A stretch of DNA of 64,000 bases from Bacteroidaceae bacterium (GCA_017516885.1 JAFXAR010000012.1:39858-103857); one strand, 5' to 3'; shown: positions 18,539 to 27,938, counted from the stretch's first letter. Numbers and translations are program-made. Notes: generated from the letters alone by a model not told the origin.

Positions 18539-20788
18539 TTAGAAGTGCTTGTAAACCTTGTTTTCCATCTGGTACTCGTCGTTCCATGCAGCACCCACGC
18601 TCATGAAGTCTGAGTTAGCCTTTTCCTCTTCGTTGGCACTCTTCTGGTTGTATGTGTTGTCTTTCTTGTCAGTCTTGGAAATTACCTTTACAACGTATAC
18701 GCCATTGTTGCCCTTGAATGGTTCGCTTGTCTGGTTTACATCAAGCTTTGCAGCAACTGCGCTGATGCTTGCGTCATTAACTCTCCAGTTTGGTATGCTT
18801 GCCGATTCGTTGAAGTTAACCTGGTCTACTGTTGCCGACTGTACATTTGCTAAGGTCTTAACCTGCTCAAATGTCTTGCCCTTGAGCTGTGCAACAGCCA
18901 TCTCTTCGGCCTTCTTCTGCTTGAGTTCGTTCTTTACTGTTTCGTACATTGATATGCCGTTTACAGTTTCGTTGAGAGCTACATATCCCTTGGGGTTTAC
19001 TCTGTCAAGTACCATAACCATGAAGCAGTCGTTCTCGCCGCATTTCTTGATTTCTGAAACGCCGTCAACCTTTGTGCTGCCGTCGAAAATCCACTTAATG
19101 AAGCTGCTTGTGTTAGCGGTGCTGGCGATTGCAGCGGTGCTTGTTGTAACGCCGTTCTGACGGAGAATGTAGTATTTCTTGCTCTCCTTGACTTTCTTCT
19201 CAAAGTCTGCTGCGTCCTTGCTGCCGCCTACTGTCTTGCTGAACTCGTTGTAGGTCTTGTTATATGTGTTGTTGCTGAACACAATCTCCTTGTTTATTAT
19301 AACAGGCTTGTATGCAATTGCACTGCCGCTCTTTTCATAGATTTGATATACGAGTACAGAGTGCGCACCCGGTATGAGGTTTACTTTTGCTGTCTGGTAT
19401 GTGTTTAGAGGTGCTTCGCAGAATGCCTTCATTGTTGTGTCGTTCTGCATGAGGCATGGGAGAAGCGCCTTGCCGTTAAGGTCCTTGCTGATGCTTGTTG
19501 TTGCAAAGGCAACAGAGTCCTCGGCAATTTCGTAACCCTTTGTCAGCTCCTTGAAGTCGCCATTTGCAGCGAGCTTTGCAACAAGTGTGTCTACTGTTGC
19601 ATTTACAATAGAGTCTGATTTGTCATAAATTACAGCATAGCGTACGCCAATCTTTTCAGGAACTGTTATCTTCTCGGCGTTTGTAACAACGCAGAAGTAT
19701 TCGTTTCTGTCATTGCTCTCAAAGCCTCTGATGCGGAATGGGTTTGTTACAGAATCAACTTCTGTGTTTCTGATAGTCTCAACAATGTCTTTATTGAGGT
19801 TCAAAGCTGAAAGGTCCTCTAGTGTTGTGAGGCTTGGGAACTCAATGCAGTTGCCGTGAGCGAGGCGTGCTGCTCTGTCATAGTTCTTAAAGCCGGCCTT
19901 CAATGTGTCTGAGCACTCCTGCATCTGCTTCTTGATTGCAGCAATGTCCTCGTCGCTTGGCCTTACGTTTACCTTTACATACTTGATGTCGCGTGTCTCC
20001 TCGTTTCTCATCCAGTCTGTTCTGAATCTCTTGTTGCTCTCGTAGTAGTTCACAATCTCATCGTCGCTGACCTTGATGGTGTCGAGCAGCGCCGCTGTAT
20101 TGAATCGTGCAACTTCAATTCTTATAGAGTCTTTGCCGAGTTTCATGCCCTTCTCAACAATTGCAGGGTTTGCAATGGTGCTGTTCTGATAGAGTGTCTG
20201 CAGCTTTGACTGTATGATTTCGTTTGTAACATTTCTCTCAATGTACTTCCAGCAATAGAAGTAGATTGCTGTAGCCTGTGATATTTCACCGCCGTTGTTC
20301 ATTGAGTTGATTACCTCGTTGAGAATTTCCATGTTGAAAGAGTTGCCGTTGACAAATGCGTTTGTCTGTCCTCCTGTTCTTTGAGCGGCCATGACTGACT
20401 CTCTTATGAAGCTGTTCACGAAATTGCTCTTGTTGTTCTCAAGGTAGTGCTTGATGTCGCCCGATGTTACTGAGATGCCCAGCTTTTCAGCCTCGCTGCC
20501 GAAAACCTTGCTCACTGAGAGAATATTCCAAGCCTCAGCCTTCTTCTGCTCTTCTGTAATCATGTTTGTTGAGCCATAGAGAACTGTGTAAAAATTCTCC
20601 TGCTCGTTTAGGAGTTCCTGGAATTCAACAGCCTGTATCTCTGTTTCTCCAACTGTACCCACTGAGGTGTCTACAGTGTTCGATTCAAAAAGCTTTACTG
20701 CATCACCAGCAATGAATGCAAATAGCGCAATTCCCACAAAGATTATCAAAAGTGGTCCTTTGTTGCGCAACGATTGTAATGTGCCCAT
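18539..20788 (-). CDS. periplasmic folding factor, SurA/PpiD-type peptidyl-prolyl isomerase
   Basis: 749 residues. The N-terminal membrane anchor (LLIIFVGIALFAFIAGDAVKLF, about 13-34) is preceded by MGTLQSLRNK, as in PpiD. The SurA-N-like chaperone helices follow (VEFQELLNEQENFYTVLYGSTNMITEEQKKAEAWN). A long, divergent rotamase region and C-terminal NSDFMSVGAAWNDEYQMENKVYKHF complete it. It helps fold and deliver outer-membrane proteins in the periplasm. It lies after coaX-lptC genes on the same strand, separated from CorC by 340 bp holding a repeat element. Confidence 0.88.
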   Translation of the reverse strand: MGTLQSLRNKGPLLIIFVGIALFAFIAGDAVKLFESNTVDTSVGTVGETEIQAVEFQELLNEQENFYTVLYGSTNMITEEQKKAEAWNILSVSKVFGSEAEKLGISVTSGDIKHYLENNKSNFVNSFIRESVMAAQRTGGQTNAFVNGNSFNMEILNEVINSMNNGGEISQATAIYFYCWKYIERNVTNEIIQSKLQTLYQNSTIANPAIVEKGMKLGKDSIRIEVARFNTAALLDTIKVSDDEIVNYYESNKRFRTDWMRNEETRDIKYVKVNVRPSDEDIAAIKKQMQECSDTLKAGFKNYDRAARLAHGNCIEFPSLTTLEDLSALNLNKDIVETIRNTEVDSVTNPFRIRGFESNDRNEYFCVVTNAEKITVPEKIGVRYAVIYDKSDSIVNATVDTLVAKLAANGDFKELTKGYEIAEDSVAFATTSISKDLNGKALLPCLMQNDTTMKAFCEAPLNTYQTAKVNLIPGAHSVLVYQIYEKSGSAIAYKPVIINKEIVFSNNTYNKTYNEFSKTVGGSKDAADFEKKVKESKKYYILRQNGVTTSTAAIASTANTSSFIKWIFDGSTKVDGVSEIKKCGENDCFMVMVLDRVNPKGYVALNETVNGISMYETVKNELKQKKAEEMAVAQLKGKTFEQVKTLANVQSATVDQVNFNESASIPNWRVNDASISAVAAKLDVNQTSEPFKGNNGVYVVKVISKTDKKDNTYNQKSANEEEKANSDFMSVGAAWNDEYQMENKVYKHF

Positions 20789-20893
20789 AATTAAATATTA
20801 TTTTTTGTTTTTTATATTTTGCATTAAACTTTGCAAAGTTAGTAAAATGCTTTTGATTATCCGTTATAAATAGTCAAAAAACTGCTGTAAAAA

Positions 20894-21052
20894 ATGAAGA
20901 TGACTAAAAAGTGTATTTCTGCGTTACGCTTGCCTTCAAAATCCTCATTTACGCTTTGTAAACTCCGGTTTTTCAGGCTGCGCGAGCCTTGAACTACATC
21001 TTTTTATTCATCTTCATAAAAACAGAGTATGCTAAAAATTACTTTTTAGTCA
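20894..21052. repeat. palindromic repeat element (MITE/REP-like), 159 bp
   Basis: Two pairs of inverted repeats bound it: ATGAAGATGA (20894-20903) with TCATCTTCAT (21008-21017), and TGACTAAAAAGT (20901-20912) with ACTTTTTAGTCA (21041-21052). Inside are TTTACgctttGTAAA (20948-20962) and AGGCTgcgcgAGCCT (20975-20989). It holds no coding sequence. It fills most of the 341-bp gap between ppiD and the CorC gene; the rest shows only an AT-rich leader. Confidence 0.55.
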
Positions 21053-21129
21053 GCCTCATTAAAAATATAATTTGCGGGTAAAAACAGCCATAATTTGGCA
21101 TTTCCCTTTCATTTTGCACAATTTGAACT

Positions 21130-22392
21130 CTAATTCTCTGCCACCGTGAGCTTGACGAGTTCAATCTTTGTGCTCCGCTGCTTTATGATTCTTATGCGGA
21201 ATTTGCCTATTGCTATAGTCTCGTTCAACTGAGGGAAGCGCTGGTGGTGTGACAGTATGAAACCGCCAAGTGTCTGGTATTCATCCGATTCGGGGATTTC
21301 AAGGTCAAACTGTTCGTTGATGCGTTCAATTTCAAGTCGTCCCGACAGGATATACTCATTCTCGCCGCTCTTTTTTGCTACAAGATTCTGGTTGTCATGC
21401 TCGTCCTCAATTTCTCCAATGATTTCCTCTACAAGGTCCTCCAGGGAGATGATTCCCGATGTCCCGCCGAATTCATCGACCACCACGGCAAGGGATTTCT
21501 TCTGCTGCAGCAGCCTTCGCATAAGCTTCTGTGCCGACAGTGTCTCGGGCACATATGGCATCTTGCAAATTTTCTGCTGCCATTTCTTGCCCAGGCGGAA
21601 CAGTTCCGATGAGTGTATGTAGCCGATAATATTGTCAATGTTGTCCTTGAAAACAACGATTTTTGAGTGACCCGACTCTATGAATGCCGATTTAAGCTCC
21701 TCAAGCGGAGTGTTCACCTCAACGGCCTCAATCTCTGTGCGCGGCACATAGCAGTCCCTTACCTTTATGCTTGAAAAGTCGAGCGCGTTTTGGAATATAA
21801 GCACATCGTTGTCTATTTCCACCTTCTCGTCAGCATTGTCAATAGAGGTTTGTATCAGGTTGTTGAGCTCGCGCTTTGTGAATGTTGTATCGCGTGCCTC
21901 GTCCTTTATCTTAACCCCGAACAGGCGCAGAATCATGCATGAGCATATTGTTGCGAATCTTGAGAAGGGGTAGAGCATAATGTATATTGGGTATAGCGGC
22001 AGAGCGAAGCGCTTGAGCGAACTGTTAGGGTCAATCCTGAAGAGTGCCTTGGGGACAAACTCTCCGGTGAATATTATGACGATAGTAGATATGATGGTCT
22101 CAAGCAGAAGCCTTACCGATTCGTTGTCCTGAAGCCCGGAGAGGATAGTCGCGTTCAGCAGCTTTGCCATCAGTATGCCGTAGATGACAAGAACGATGTT
22201 GTTGCCTACAAGAAGGCTTGATATAAAGTTGTTACTGTTTTCGTAGTATTTGTTTACGGTGTTTACGGTGAGGCTGTTCTCATTCTTGTCAATGCCGAAA
22301 AGCAGCCTGTTTGATGAAACGAATGCAATCTCCATTCCCGAAAACAGCGCCGAGAACAGTATTACCACAATAAGCAGCAGTATTGTTAGCAT
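21130..22392 (-). CDS. CorC/HlyC family protein (CNNM plus CBS pair)
   Basis: 420 residues. The N-terminal DUF21/CNNM membrane domain has three to four transmembrane segments (TILLLIVVILFSALFSGMEIAFV, FISSLLVGNNIVLVIYGILM, LLETIISTIVIIFTGEFVPKALF). Two CBS domains follow (RDCYVPRTEIEAVEV..., KSLAVVVDEFGGTSGIISLEDLVEEIIGEIEDEHD), then a CorC/HlyC domain. Proteins of this kind are proposed divalent-cation exporters; gliding-associated GldE is a relative. It starts 1 bp after lptC and belongs to the coaX operon. Confidence 0.92.
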   Translation of the reverse strand: MLTILLLIVVILFSALFSGMEIAFVSSNRLLFGIDKNENSLTVNTVNKYYENSNNFISSLLVGNNIVLVIYGILMAKLLNATILSGLQDNESVRLLLETIISTIVIIFTGEFVPKALFRIDPNSSLKRFALPLYPIYIMLYPFSRFATICSCMILRLFGVKIKDEARDTTFTKRELNNLIQTSIDNADEKVEIDNDVLIFQNALDFSSIKVRDCYVPRTEIEAVEVNTPLEELKSAFIESGHSKIVVFKDNIDNIIGYIHSSELFRLGKKWQQKICKMPYVPETLSAQKLMRRLLQQKKSLAVVVDEFGGTSGIISLEDLVEEIIGEIEDEHDNQNLVAKKSGENEYILSGRLEIERINEQFDLEIPESDEYQTLGGFILSHHQRFPQLNETIAIGKFRIRIIKQRSTKIELVKLTVAEN

Positions 22393-22393
22393 A

Positions 22394-22996
22394 TTATTTC
22401 TCCTCCTCCTTCTTTTCCTTTATTGCGTAAATGCCCTTGGTGTTCTTGATTTCCCAAACGGTCATGTCCTGGTTTGATGAAAAGCCTACCCCTTCGGTTG
22501 TGTGCTCCGTCTGCTCAATCTTTATATATGCATCGGAGTATATGAGTTCTTTTTCCTGGTCCCAGTACATGAGGTCGGTGTAGAAACGCTCGTTTTTTGG
22601 GTTCTTAATGTTTACGTTGCCAATGAGTTTCCACAACTTCTGCTGGGTGTAGTAGTATGCCGTGTCGCATTTTATTGTACCCTCAATTTCAAGCTCCTTG
22701 TTGAATTTTTCAAGATACACGCCTTTTTCCATAGCCCAGTATGGCGGCCTTCTCTTCTCAAAAACCTTCCATTCGTCGGCATATATCTTGTATGCGGTTC
22801 TTCCTGAATCGGCAATCTCAATAACAGCGTCCATGGTTGTCATTATGGCAAGCGAGTCGGCCTCGCCCACATCTGCAACCCTTCTTTTCGTGTCGTCCTG
22901 GCACGAAATTTGAAAAAGCAGTACAACAATCACCGTAACAGCGATTGTTGTACTGTGCAATATGCCTGATATTTTAGCGTATCTTGGTCGACTCAT
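22394..22996 (-). CDS. lptC: LptC-like LPS export protein
   Basis: 200 residues, with a membrane-anchoring N-terminus (LHSTTIAVTVIVVLLFQISC, possibly a lipoprotein at Cys). The remainder is a beta-jellyroll sequence: DAVIEIADSGRTAYKIYADEWKVFE, GTIKCDTAYYYTQQKLWKLIGNVNI, FYTDLMYWDQEKELIYSD and TEGVGFSSNQDMTVWEI. It resembles LptC, which receives LPS from the inner-membrane LptBFG complex. It overlaps the upstream TPR gene by 23 bp. Confidence 0.9.
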   Translation of the reverse strand: MSRPRYAKISGILHSTTIAVTVIVVLLFQISCQDDTKRRVADVGEADSLAIMTTMDAVIEIADSGRTAYKIYADEWKVFEKRRPPYWAMEKGVYLEKFNKELEIEGTIKCDTAYYYTQQKLWKLIGNVNIKNPKNERFYTDLMYWDQEKELIYSDAYIKIEQTEHTTEGVGFSSNQDMTVWEIKNTKGIYAIKEKKEEEK

Positions 22997-24434
22997 TTAT
23001 CCAACCGCCTACTTGTATTGCCTTGCCTTTCTGGTAGCCTCTCATGAAGAGCTCGTCAACAGGAGGGACGTTCTTCTTGTAAACCTCTGCGTATCTGTCA
23101 GCCTCTCTCTTCACTGAAGGGTCAACCTTCTTTGCGCGGTCAAGGCGGTCGAGGCACACATAGTATGTGCATGCGTTCTCAAAGTCGTCAGAACTCCACT
23201 TGGGGCCCATGTGGTAGCACTGCGCAATGAGAATGTGCGGGTCGCCATACTTTGAGTTGAACGAGAGGGCCTTGTTCGCATAGCGGCGTGCGCTCTCAAA
23301 GTTCTTTCTGTCAAGGTAGATGTAGCCTACAAGGTTGCAGAGCTCAGCCTTCTTTGTAACACTGGTCTCAAGCTCAATGGCCTGGTCAAAGTACTCAAGA
23401 GCCTTGGCAATTTCGCCCTTCTTGTAGTAGCGGTAGCCGCAACCCATGGCAGCCTTGGCAGTAGGCTCAATCTGGTGCGCATACTCTGCAGCGTTAAGGT
23501 ATACCTCTTCGTTTGTACACTTTAGCATGCTCATTACAGAGATAACCTTGTTAAGGTACTCAAGATTGGTCTTGTTCTCCTCGAGCTTAGCACCGTAGAT
23601 ATTGCTCAAGTCCTCGCACGATGCTGCGCCGCTGTTGATGAAATATGCGTCAATGTTGCCCTTTACAATACGTGAGGCGTCAATCATTTTCTCGTATTTC
23701 ATTGCGTTGATGCTGTCCTTGGGGTCACCCTCGGCCTCATATTTCTTTCGGCATCGGTTAATGTCATCGTAGTAGCGGTCAATTACCTCAACAATGTACT
23801 CCTGTGCGTTCAGGTAGTCCTCAACCAGCTGGCTGCTGTGGCTTTTGTCCTGCTTGTACTTCTGCACTGAGTACTTCATGAAGTTCTGGGTTACAGTGTA
23901 CTCTGAATCGCCCTTCTCAATCTCAACCGACTTCGCAAGCATGCTGTATACAGAGTCAACCGGAGCGTTCTTGTGGTACTTGATGTAGTCAAGCGCCTTC
24001 TTTCCCAAAATCTTTCCGGCAGAGAGTTTTGTTTCAGTTACCTCCTGGAGCTTGTCAATGTATTTTATCTGCTGGTCGTATGTGCCCATCAGAAGATTTA
24101 TGTATTCGCTCTTCTTTGCAGGGTCGCTCTCTCTCTTAATCATTTCAGTGAGAAGCTTGATGCCGTTTGTGTATGTATCTACACGGGCAACTGGATAATC
24201 CTTCATCAGCACGCTCCATGCCTCAAATGCAATTGCAAGTCCCTCTTTGGCCTGTGCTTCTGAAACATTCTTGCCAATGCTGTTCTTCAGGTTTGTGTTC
24301 AGGTTGCTGCTGTGTCTTATGCAGAGTGTGCTGTCTTCCGGTGTAGGACCGAAGCGGAAATTGTTTGTAACACCGTTCTGCGCGTTTGTACTTGCTGCTA
24401 CAAGTACAAGAAGTGTTAGGATAATTTTCTTCAT
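22974..24434 (-). CDS. secreted tetratricopeptide-repeat protein
   Basis: 486 residues with a signal peptide (KKIILTLLVLVAASTNA). The middle and C-terminal parts contain TPR units such as CGYRYYKKGEIAKALEYFDQAIELE, LCNLVGYIYLDRKNFESARRYANKAL and FNSKYGDPHILIAQCYHMG. It is probably periplasmic and lies between a FadL-like gene and lptC in the same operon. The function is unknown; its position suggests envelope assembly. Confidence 0.85.
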   Translation of the reverse strand: MKKIILTLLVLVAASTNAQNGVTNNFRFGPTPEDSTLCIRHSSNLNTNLKNSIGKNVSEAQAKEGLAIAFEAWSVLMKDYPVARVDTYTNGIKLLTEMIKRESDPAKKSEYINLLMGTYDQQIKYIDKLQEVTETKLSAGKILGKKALDYIKYHKNAPVDSVYSMLAKSVEIEKGDSEYTVTQNFMKYSVQKYKQDKSHSSQLVEDYLNAQEYIVEVIDRYYDDINRCRKKYEAEGDPKDSINAMKYEKMIDASRIVKGNIDAYFINSGAASCEDLSNIYGAKLEENKTNLEYLNKVISVMSMLKCTNEEVYLNAAEYAHQIEPTAKAAMGCGYRYYKKGEIAKALEYFDQAIELETSVTKKAELCNLVGYIYLDRKNFESARRYANKALSFNSKYGDPHILIAQCYHMGPKWSSDDFENACTYYVCLDRLDRAKKVDPSVKREADRYAEVYKKNVPPVDELFMRGYQKGKAIQVGGWINESTKIR

Positions 24435-24471
24435 CGTTTCTTTTTACTTATAGTTTTATCTGTTAATATTC

Positions 24472-25722
24472 TTATCTCACTTTAAGCTTCATGAACCAGC
24501 TCTCGTTGAATGTTATTCCAAGGTTGATTCTGAAGTAGTTTTCTGTTATCATGCCCGATGCATTAGGCTTCATGTGCACGAACTGTCCCGAAAGGTGCAG
24601 CGTGGCATGGCTGCTGCGGTTATTGTTGTTGAGGAATGGCAGCGATATGCCGGCGCTCACGCCGTACTCCTCGCATCCCTTCTTGAAACTGCCGGCATGC
24701 TGTATTTCAGTGTAGGGCTGTGCGTAGTAAAAGCCTGCCCTGTAGCTCATCATCTTGAATATGTTCTTTGACAGCACATTGGGGGCGTATTCAGCACCTA
24801 CGGAAATCTTGCTGCGGTCAATTCCCCTCTCCATTCCAAAGAACGATGATGTGCTCCACTGCTGCAGTGTATAGTCAACGCCCACTTTCCACTTGCTGTT
24901 GTAGCCGTATACAAAGCCTATGCCGTATGTATGAGGCAGCTTGAAGCCTTCGCTGACGTTCCTTGTCACAGTGGAGTCCGGCCCGGCAGTTGTTATCTTT
25001 GCCTTTGCGTTAAGGTCGTGACCTAACGAGTATGTAGCGCCAAGCACAACCTCGTGCTTGTTCTTGAATATCTTTGAAAACTGAACGCCGAAATCAACCT
25101 TATAGCTCTTGATTGATACGTTGTACGATTTTGAGCAGTCGACACTGTTCGCAAAATCGGTGCTTGCCTCGTGAGTGATGTCGCCATAGAGGTACGATGC
25201 CATTACACCTGCCGACATCCATTTGAAAGGCTGCCAGCCAAGTCCGATGTAAGGCTGGTATATTCCTCCGCTGCCGGCGTAGCTGTTGAGCGCAGCCTCG
25301 TTCTTTCCGTCGGCCGATGTGTTGCTGAACGAGTATCCAACCGTAGAGTAGGGGAGGAAACCGGCCGACATGCCCAAGTTCTTGCACACCCTGAACTGTA
25401 TTGCAACATAATCAAAGCTGGCGTTGCTCGCGTTTATGCGCTTGCCGCCCTCCTTGAAGTTCACGTTCTGCAGCGAAAAGCCGGCCTCGAACAGCATGGT
25501 CAGCGTGTCGGCCTGTGAGAACGATGCAGGGTTGAGTATGTTTACATAGCTGTGGCTGCGCAGGCCATATCCAAGACCGCCCATCTGGCGGTTGATTCCC
25601 AGGCTTTGGTTAGAGAGCATGCCCACGCCGTAGCGCGAGTACGGCGAATTGCTCCCGTTGTCGGCGTACATGCCGGCAAATGAGAGCAGCGCTATAATAA
25701 TTGTGAATATTCTTTTATTCAT
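24472..25722 (-). CDS. outer-membrane protein, FadL/OmpP1-like
   Basis: 416 residues from the ATG at 25722 (MNKRIFTIIIALLSFAGMYA); an in-frame ATG at 25734 is also possible. The 25722 start overlaps the end of coaX by 8 bp. After the signal peptide it reads SPYSRYGVGMLSNQSLGINRQMGGLGYGLRSHSYVNILNPASFSQADTLTMLFEAG, a pattern found in Bacteroidetes FadL/OmpP1-like barrels, then alternating aromatic strands. It may carry hydrophobic compounds across the outer membrane. Confidence 0.8.
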   Translation of the reverse strand: MNKRIFTIIIALLSFAGMYADNGSNSPYSRYGVGMLSNQSLGINRQMGGLGYGLRSHSYVNILNPASFSQADTLTMLFEAGFSLQNVNFKEGGKRINASNASFDYVAIQFRVCKNLGMSAGFLPYSTVGYSFSNTSADGKNEAALNSYAGSGGIYQPYIGLGWQPFKWMSAGVMASYLYGDITHEASTDFANSVDCSKSYNVSIKSYKVDFGVQFSKIFKNKHEVVLGATYSLGHDLNAKAKITTAGPDSTVTRNVSEGFKLPHTYGIGFVYGYNSKWKVGVDYTLQQWSTSSFFGMERGIDRSKISVGAEYAPNVLSKNIFKMMSYRAGFYYAQPYTEIQHAGSFKKGCEEYGVSAGISLPFLNNNNRSSHATLHLSGQFVHMKPNASGMITENYFRINLGITFNESWFMKLKVR

Positions 25723-26443
25723 TGTCCTGTTCAAGTAGTATTCTGTTCAGTCCCTTTGCGACAAGGAATTTATCTGCAAAGATGCGACTTTTTATGCTAT
25801 TATTCAAAGAAATTTCGTCTCCGCCAGTTAAAAAAACAAAAACATCGCCATATTTTTCCTTGAATTCAGTAATGTATCCCTCTATTTCGTGGCAAATGCC
25901 TCTTATGACACCGCTTCTGATTGCAGTCTCCGTATCGTGCCCAATTGCCGGAACTTCTCCCTCTTTCTCAATCAGGGGCAGCCTGCTTGTATAGTCGTGG
26001 AGCGCCTTGAGCCTCATTTTTATTCCGGGAGCAATGTTGCCTCCACGGTAGCAGCCGTTCTTGTCGACAAAGTCAATTGTTATGGCACTGCCGCAGTCAA
26101 TCACAAGCAGATTGCGGCCGGGCGCTTCGTTCCATGCCCCTGCTGCCGCCGCGAGCCTGTCGCTGCCCAATGTCTCCGGTGTCCTGTAGCCAATTGAAAG
26201 CGGAGTGGCAGTGCGGCTGCTGAACCATACAACCGGGCATCCCAATGCCTGGATGCAGCTTCTGGCACTCTCTTCAATGTTTATTACCGATGACACAATG
26301 ACGCGCTCAATGCAGTACTCCTTGCCCCATTCCTCTAAAATTTCAAACGAACTGTTCGGCCTTCTTGTGTGCAGAACCAGCTGTTCGCCACTGAAAAGGA
26401 AGTACTTTGCACTGTTGTTCCCTATGTCAATAACAAGATTCAA
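25715..26443 (-). CDS. coaX: type III pantothenate kinase
   Basis: First step of coenzyme A synthesis. 242 residues from a TTG start at 26443, giving MNLVIDIGNNSAKYFLF, the family's usual N-terminus with its DIGN phosphate-binding motif. The open frame runs on upstream to 26647, but that part lies beyond the promoter at 26468-26498 and crosses the 9-bp repeat array, so it is not protein. Other motifs are GSDRLAAAAGAW and LLVIDCGSAITIDFVDKNG, with YRGGNIAPGIKMRLKAL. It opens an operon with the FadL-like, TPR, lptC and CorC genes. Confidence 0.93.
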   Translation of the reverse strand: MNLVIDIGNNSAKYFLFSGEQLVLHTRRPNSSFEILEEWGKEYCIERVIVSSVINIEESARSCIQALGCPVVWFSSRTATPLSIGYRTPETLGSDRLAAAAGAWNEAPGRNLLVIDCGSAITIDFVDKNGCYRGGNIAPGIKMRLKALHDYTSRLPLIEKEGEVPAIGHDTETAIRSGVIRGICHEIEGYITEFKEKYGDVFVFLTGGDEISLNNSIKSRIFADKFLVAKGLNRILLEQDNE

Positions 26444-26467
26444 AATGTGCTTTTTCAAAATTTCATG

Positions 26468-26498
26468 CAAAGATACAGCATTTTCACTTTTTTGCAAA
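26468..26498 (-). promoter_or_regulatory. promoter of the coaX operon
   Basis: Minus strand: TTTG at 26495-26498, 19 bp, then TATCTTTG at 26468-26475, a perfect -7 box. The start codon TTG at 26443 is about 18 nt after the expected transcription start. Confidence 0.75.
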
Positions 26499-26514
26499 AT
26501 ATATTGTTTACTTT

Positions 26515-26600
26515 GTTGGCTAGGGTGGCTAGGGTAACTAAGGTAACTTTGTTGGCTAGGATAGCTAAGATTACTAGGATTGCTAGGGTAACTAAGGTAT
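26515..26600. repeat. 9-bp tandem repeat array (GGTGGCTAG-type)
   Basis: About nine imperfect copies of a 9-bp unit related to GGTGGCTAG (variants include GGTAACTAA, GGATAGCTA, GATTACTAG). It lies between the divergent coaX and DUF4105 promoters. A second array of the same unit is at 36306-36403. Confidence 0.75.
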
Positions 26601-26619
26601 CTTTGAATAAGATAAGGCT

Positions 26620-26756
26620 TCACTCGCTTTGAAAAATATCCAAGCAAGCTTGATATTTTTGCTTGTAGCGAAGTTTAGCTGCGCTCATTGTGTGCAAAAA
26701 TACATTTTTGCCCATTCGCTTGCACAACTTTCGCTCGTTTGCACTATCTTTGCATA
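26620..26756 (+). promoter_or_regulatory. promoter region of the DUF4105 operon, repeat-family sequence
   Basis: TATCTTTG at 26745-26752 is a perfect -7 box, with CTTG at 26719-26722 as a weak -33 box (22 bp apart). The ATG at 26757 follows by 4 bp, so the message would be nearly leaderless. The region also contains a hairpin (CAAGCAAGCTTGATATTTTTGCTTG) and the words GCGCTCATTG and CTTTCGCTCGTTTGC, which recur in the 86-bp repeats at 46989. Confidence 0.5.
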
Positions 26757-27938
26757 ATGAAAAGAATTTTCTTGATATTGTTTTGCTGTGTGCTTCTTGT
26801 TGCGCCGGCAAGGGCCGATAAGGAGCATTTTAGCGTGCTCACATGCTCTCCGGGCGATGAGGCCTATTCTCTTTTTGGGCATACTGCCCTCAGATATGTC
26901 AATGCCGGCAAGGGCATTGATGTGGTGTTCAATTACGGTTACTTTGATTTTGATTCTCCCGATTTCATGTGGCGTTTCATTATGGGCGACACTGACTATT
27001 GGGTAGGTGCTGTGCCGTTTGACTGTTTTATTCCGGAATATGCAGAGCGTGGCTCTGAGGTTGCTGAACAGGTGCTGAATCTTTCGCCTGAGCAGGAGGC
27101 GCGCCTTTTGAATGCCCTTCTTAAGAATACAAGGAGGGAGAACCGTGTTTTCCGCTATAACTATTTCTCTTCAAATTGCACAACCAAGGCGCGTGATATA
27201 CTGCTTGGGTCTTTGGGCGACGGCTGCACCATTGCCTATAATGCCGCTCCTGCGTCGCCTTCTACGCTTCGCGGGAATCTCGCCCTCAAGACAGCCGCTC
27301 ATCCGTGGTATGCTTTTGGCGTAGATGTTATCTTGGGTTCTGATATTGACAGGGAGGCTTCGCGCGAAGAGAGGCAGTTTGTTCCCTCGAACCTGATGTC
27401 CGATTTTGCAAATGCCAGCATAGTGGGCAAGGACGGCAGCCGAGTGCCGCTTGTAAAGGCCACGAACATAATAGCCCGGGAAAACAAGCCTGCTCCGGCA
27501 AAGAGTAACTTCACTCCGTTCAATGCATCGTTGCTGCTGCTTATATTCACCTTGGTTGTAATGCTTTGCGAACTGAGAAAGAAAAAGACCTATTGGGGCT
27601 GGGACATTCTGCTTATGCTCATGCAGGGCGCTGCAGGCTGCATGATTCTTTTCATGTGGATATTCTCGCAGCATCCGGCTGTAGATGCCAACTACGCCAT
27701 CATACTGCTCAATCCGCTTGCGCTTCTGCTTATGCCAATAATGGTGTACAGAATAATCAGGCATAAAAGCCCGGTGCTCGCATGGGTGCAGACGGCTTTT
27801 GTGCTGCTCTTCTTCCTCAGTGCAGTCGTGGGGCTTCAGAGTTATCCTGCGCCGCTCTATTTCTGTGCGCTTGCACTGCTTTCACGTTCATTGTTTCACA
27901 TATATAAAGAGAGAATATGCGAATTAAATATTGTCTGA
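26757..27938 (+). CDS. DUF4105 (Lnb N-terminal periplasmic) domain membrane protein
   Basis: 393 residues from the ATG at 26757; the frame is open further upstream but the start here carries the signal peptide KRIFLILFCCVLLVAPARA. The N-terminal half is the DUF4105 domain (SPGDEAYSLFGHTALRYVN, VFNYGYFDFDSPDF, RFIMGDTDYWVGA, YNYFSSNCTTKARDIL, the last with a conserved Cys). The C-terminal half has about five transmembrane segments (ASLLLLIFTLVVMLCEL, DILLMLMQGAAGCMILFMWIF, ALLLMPIMVYRII, AFVLLFFLSAVVGL, LYFCALALLSRSL). The role is not established. It overlaps the next gene by 22 bp. Confidence 0.88.
   Translation: MKRIFLILFCCVLLVAPARADKEHFSVLTCSPGDEAYSLFGHTALRYVNAGKGIDVVFNYGYFDFDSPDFMWRFIMGDTDYWVGAVPFDCFIPEYAERGSEVAEQVLNLSPEQEARLLNALLKNTRRENRVFRYNYFSSNCTTKARDILLGSLGDGCTIAYNAAPASPSTLRGNLALKTAAHPWYAFGVDVILGSDIDREASREERQFVPSNLMSDFANASIVGKDGSRVPLVKATNIIARENKPAPAKSNFTPFNASLLLLIFTLVVMLCELRKKKTYWGWDILLMLMQGAAGCMILFMWIFSQHPAVDANYAIILLNPLALLLMPIMVYRIIRHKSPVLAWVQTAFVLLFFLSAVVGLQSYPAPLYFCALALLSRSLFHIYKERICELNIV

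Noticed and set aside
26444-26647. N-terminal extension of coaX rich in Tyr, Pro and Ser
   Set aside because: It is the translation of a 9-bp repeat array upstream of the real promoter.
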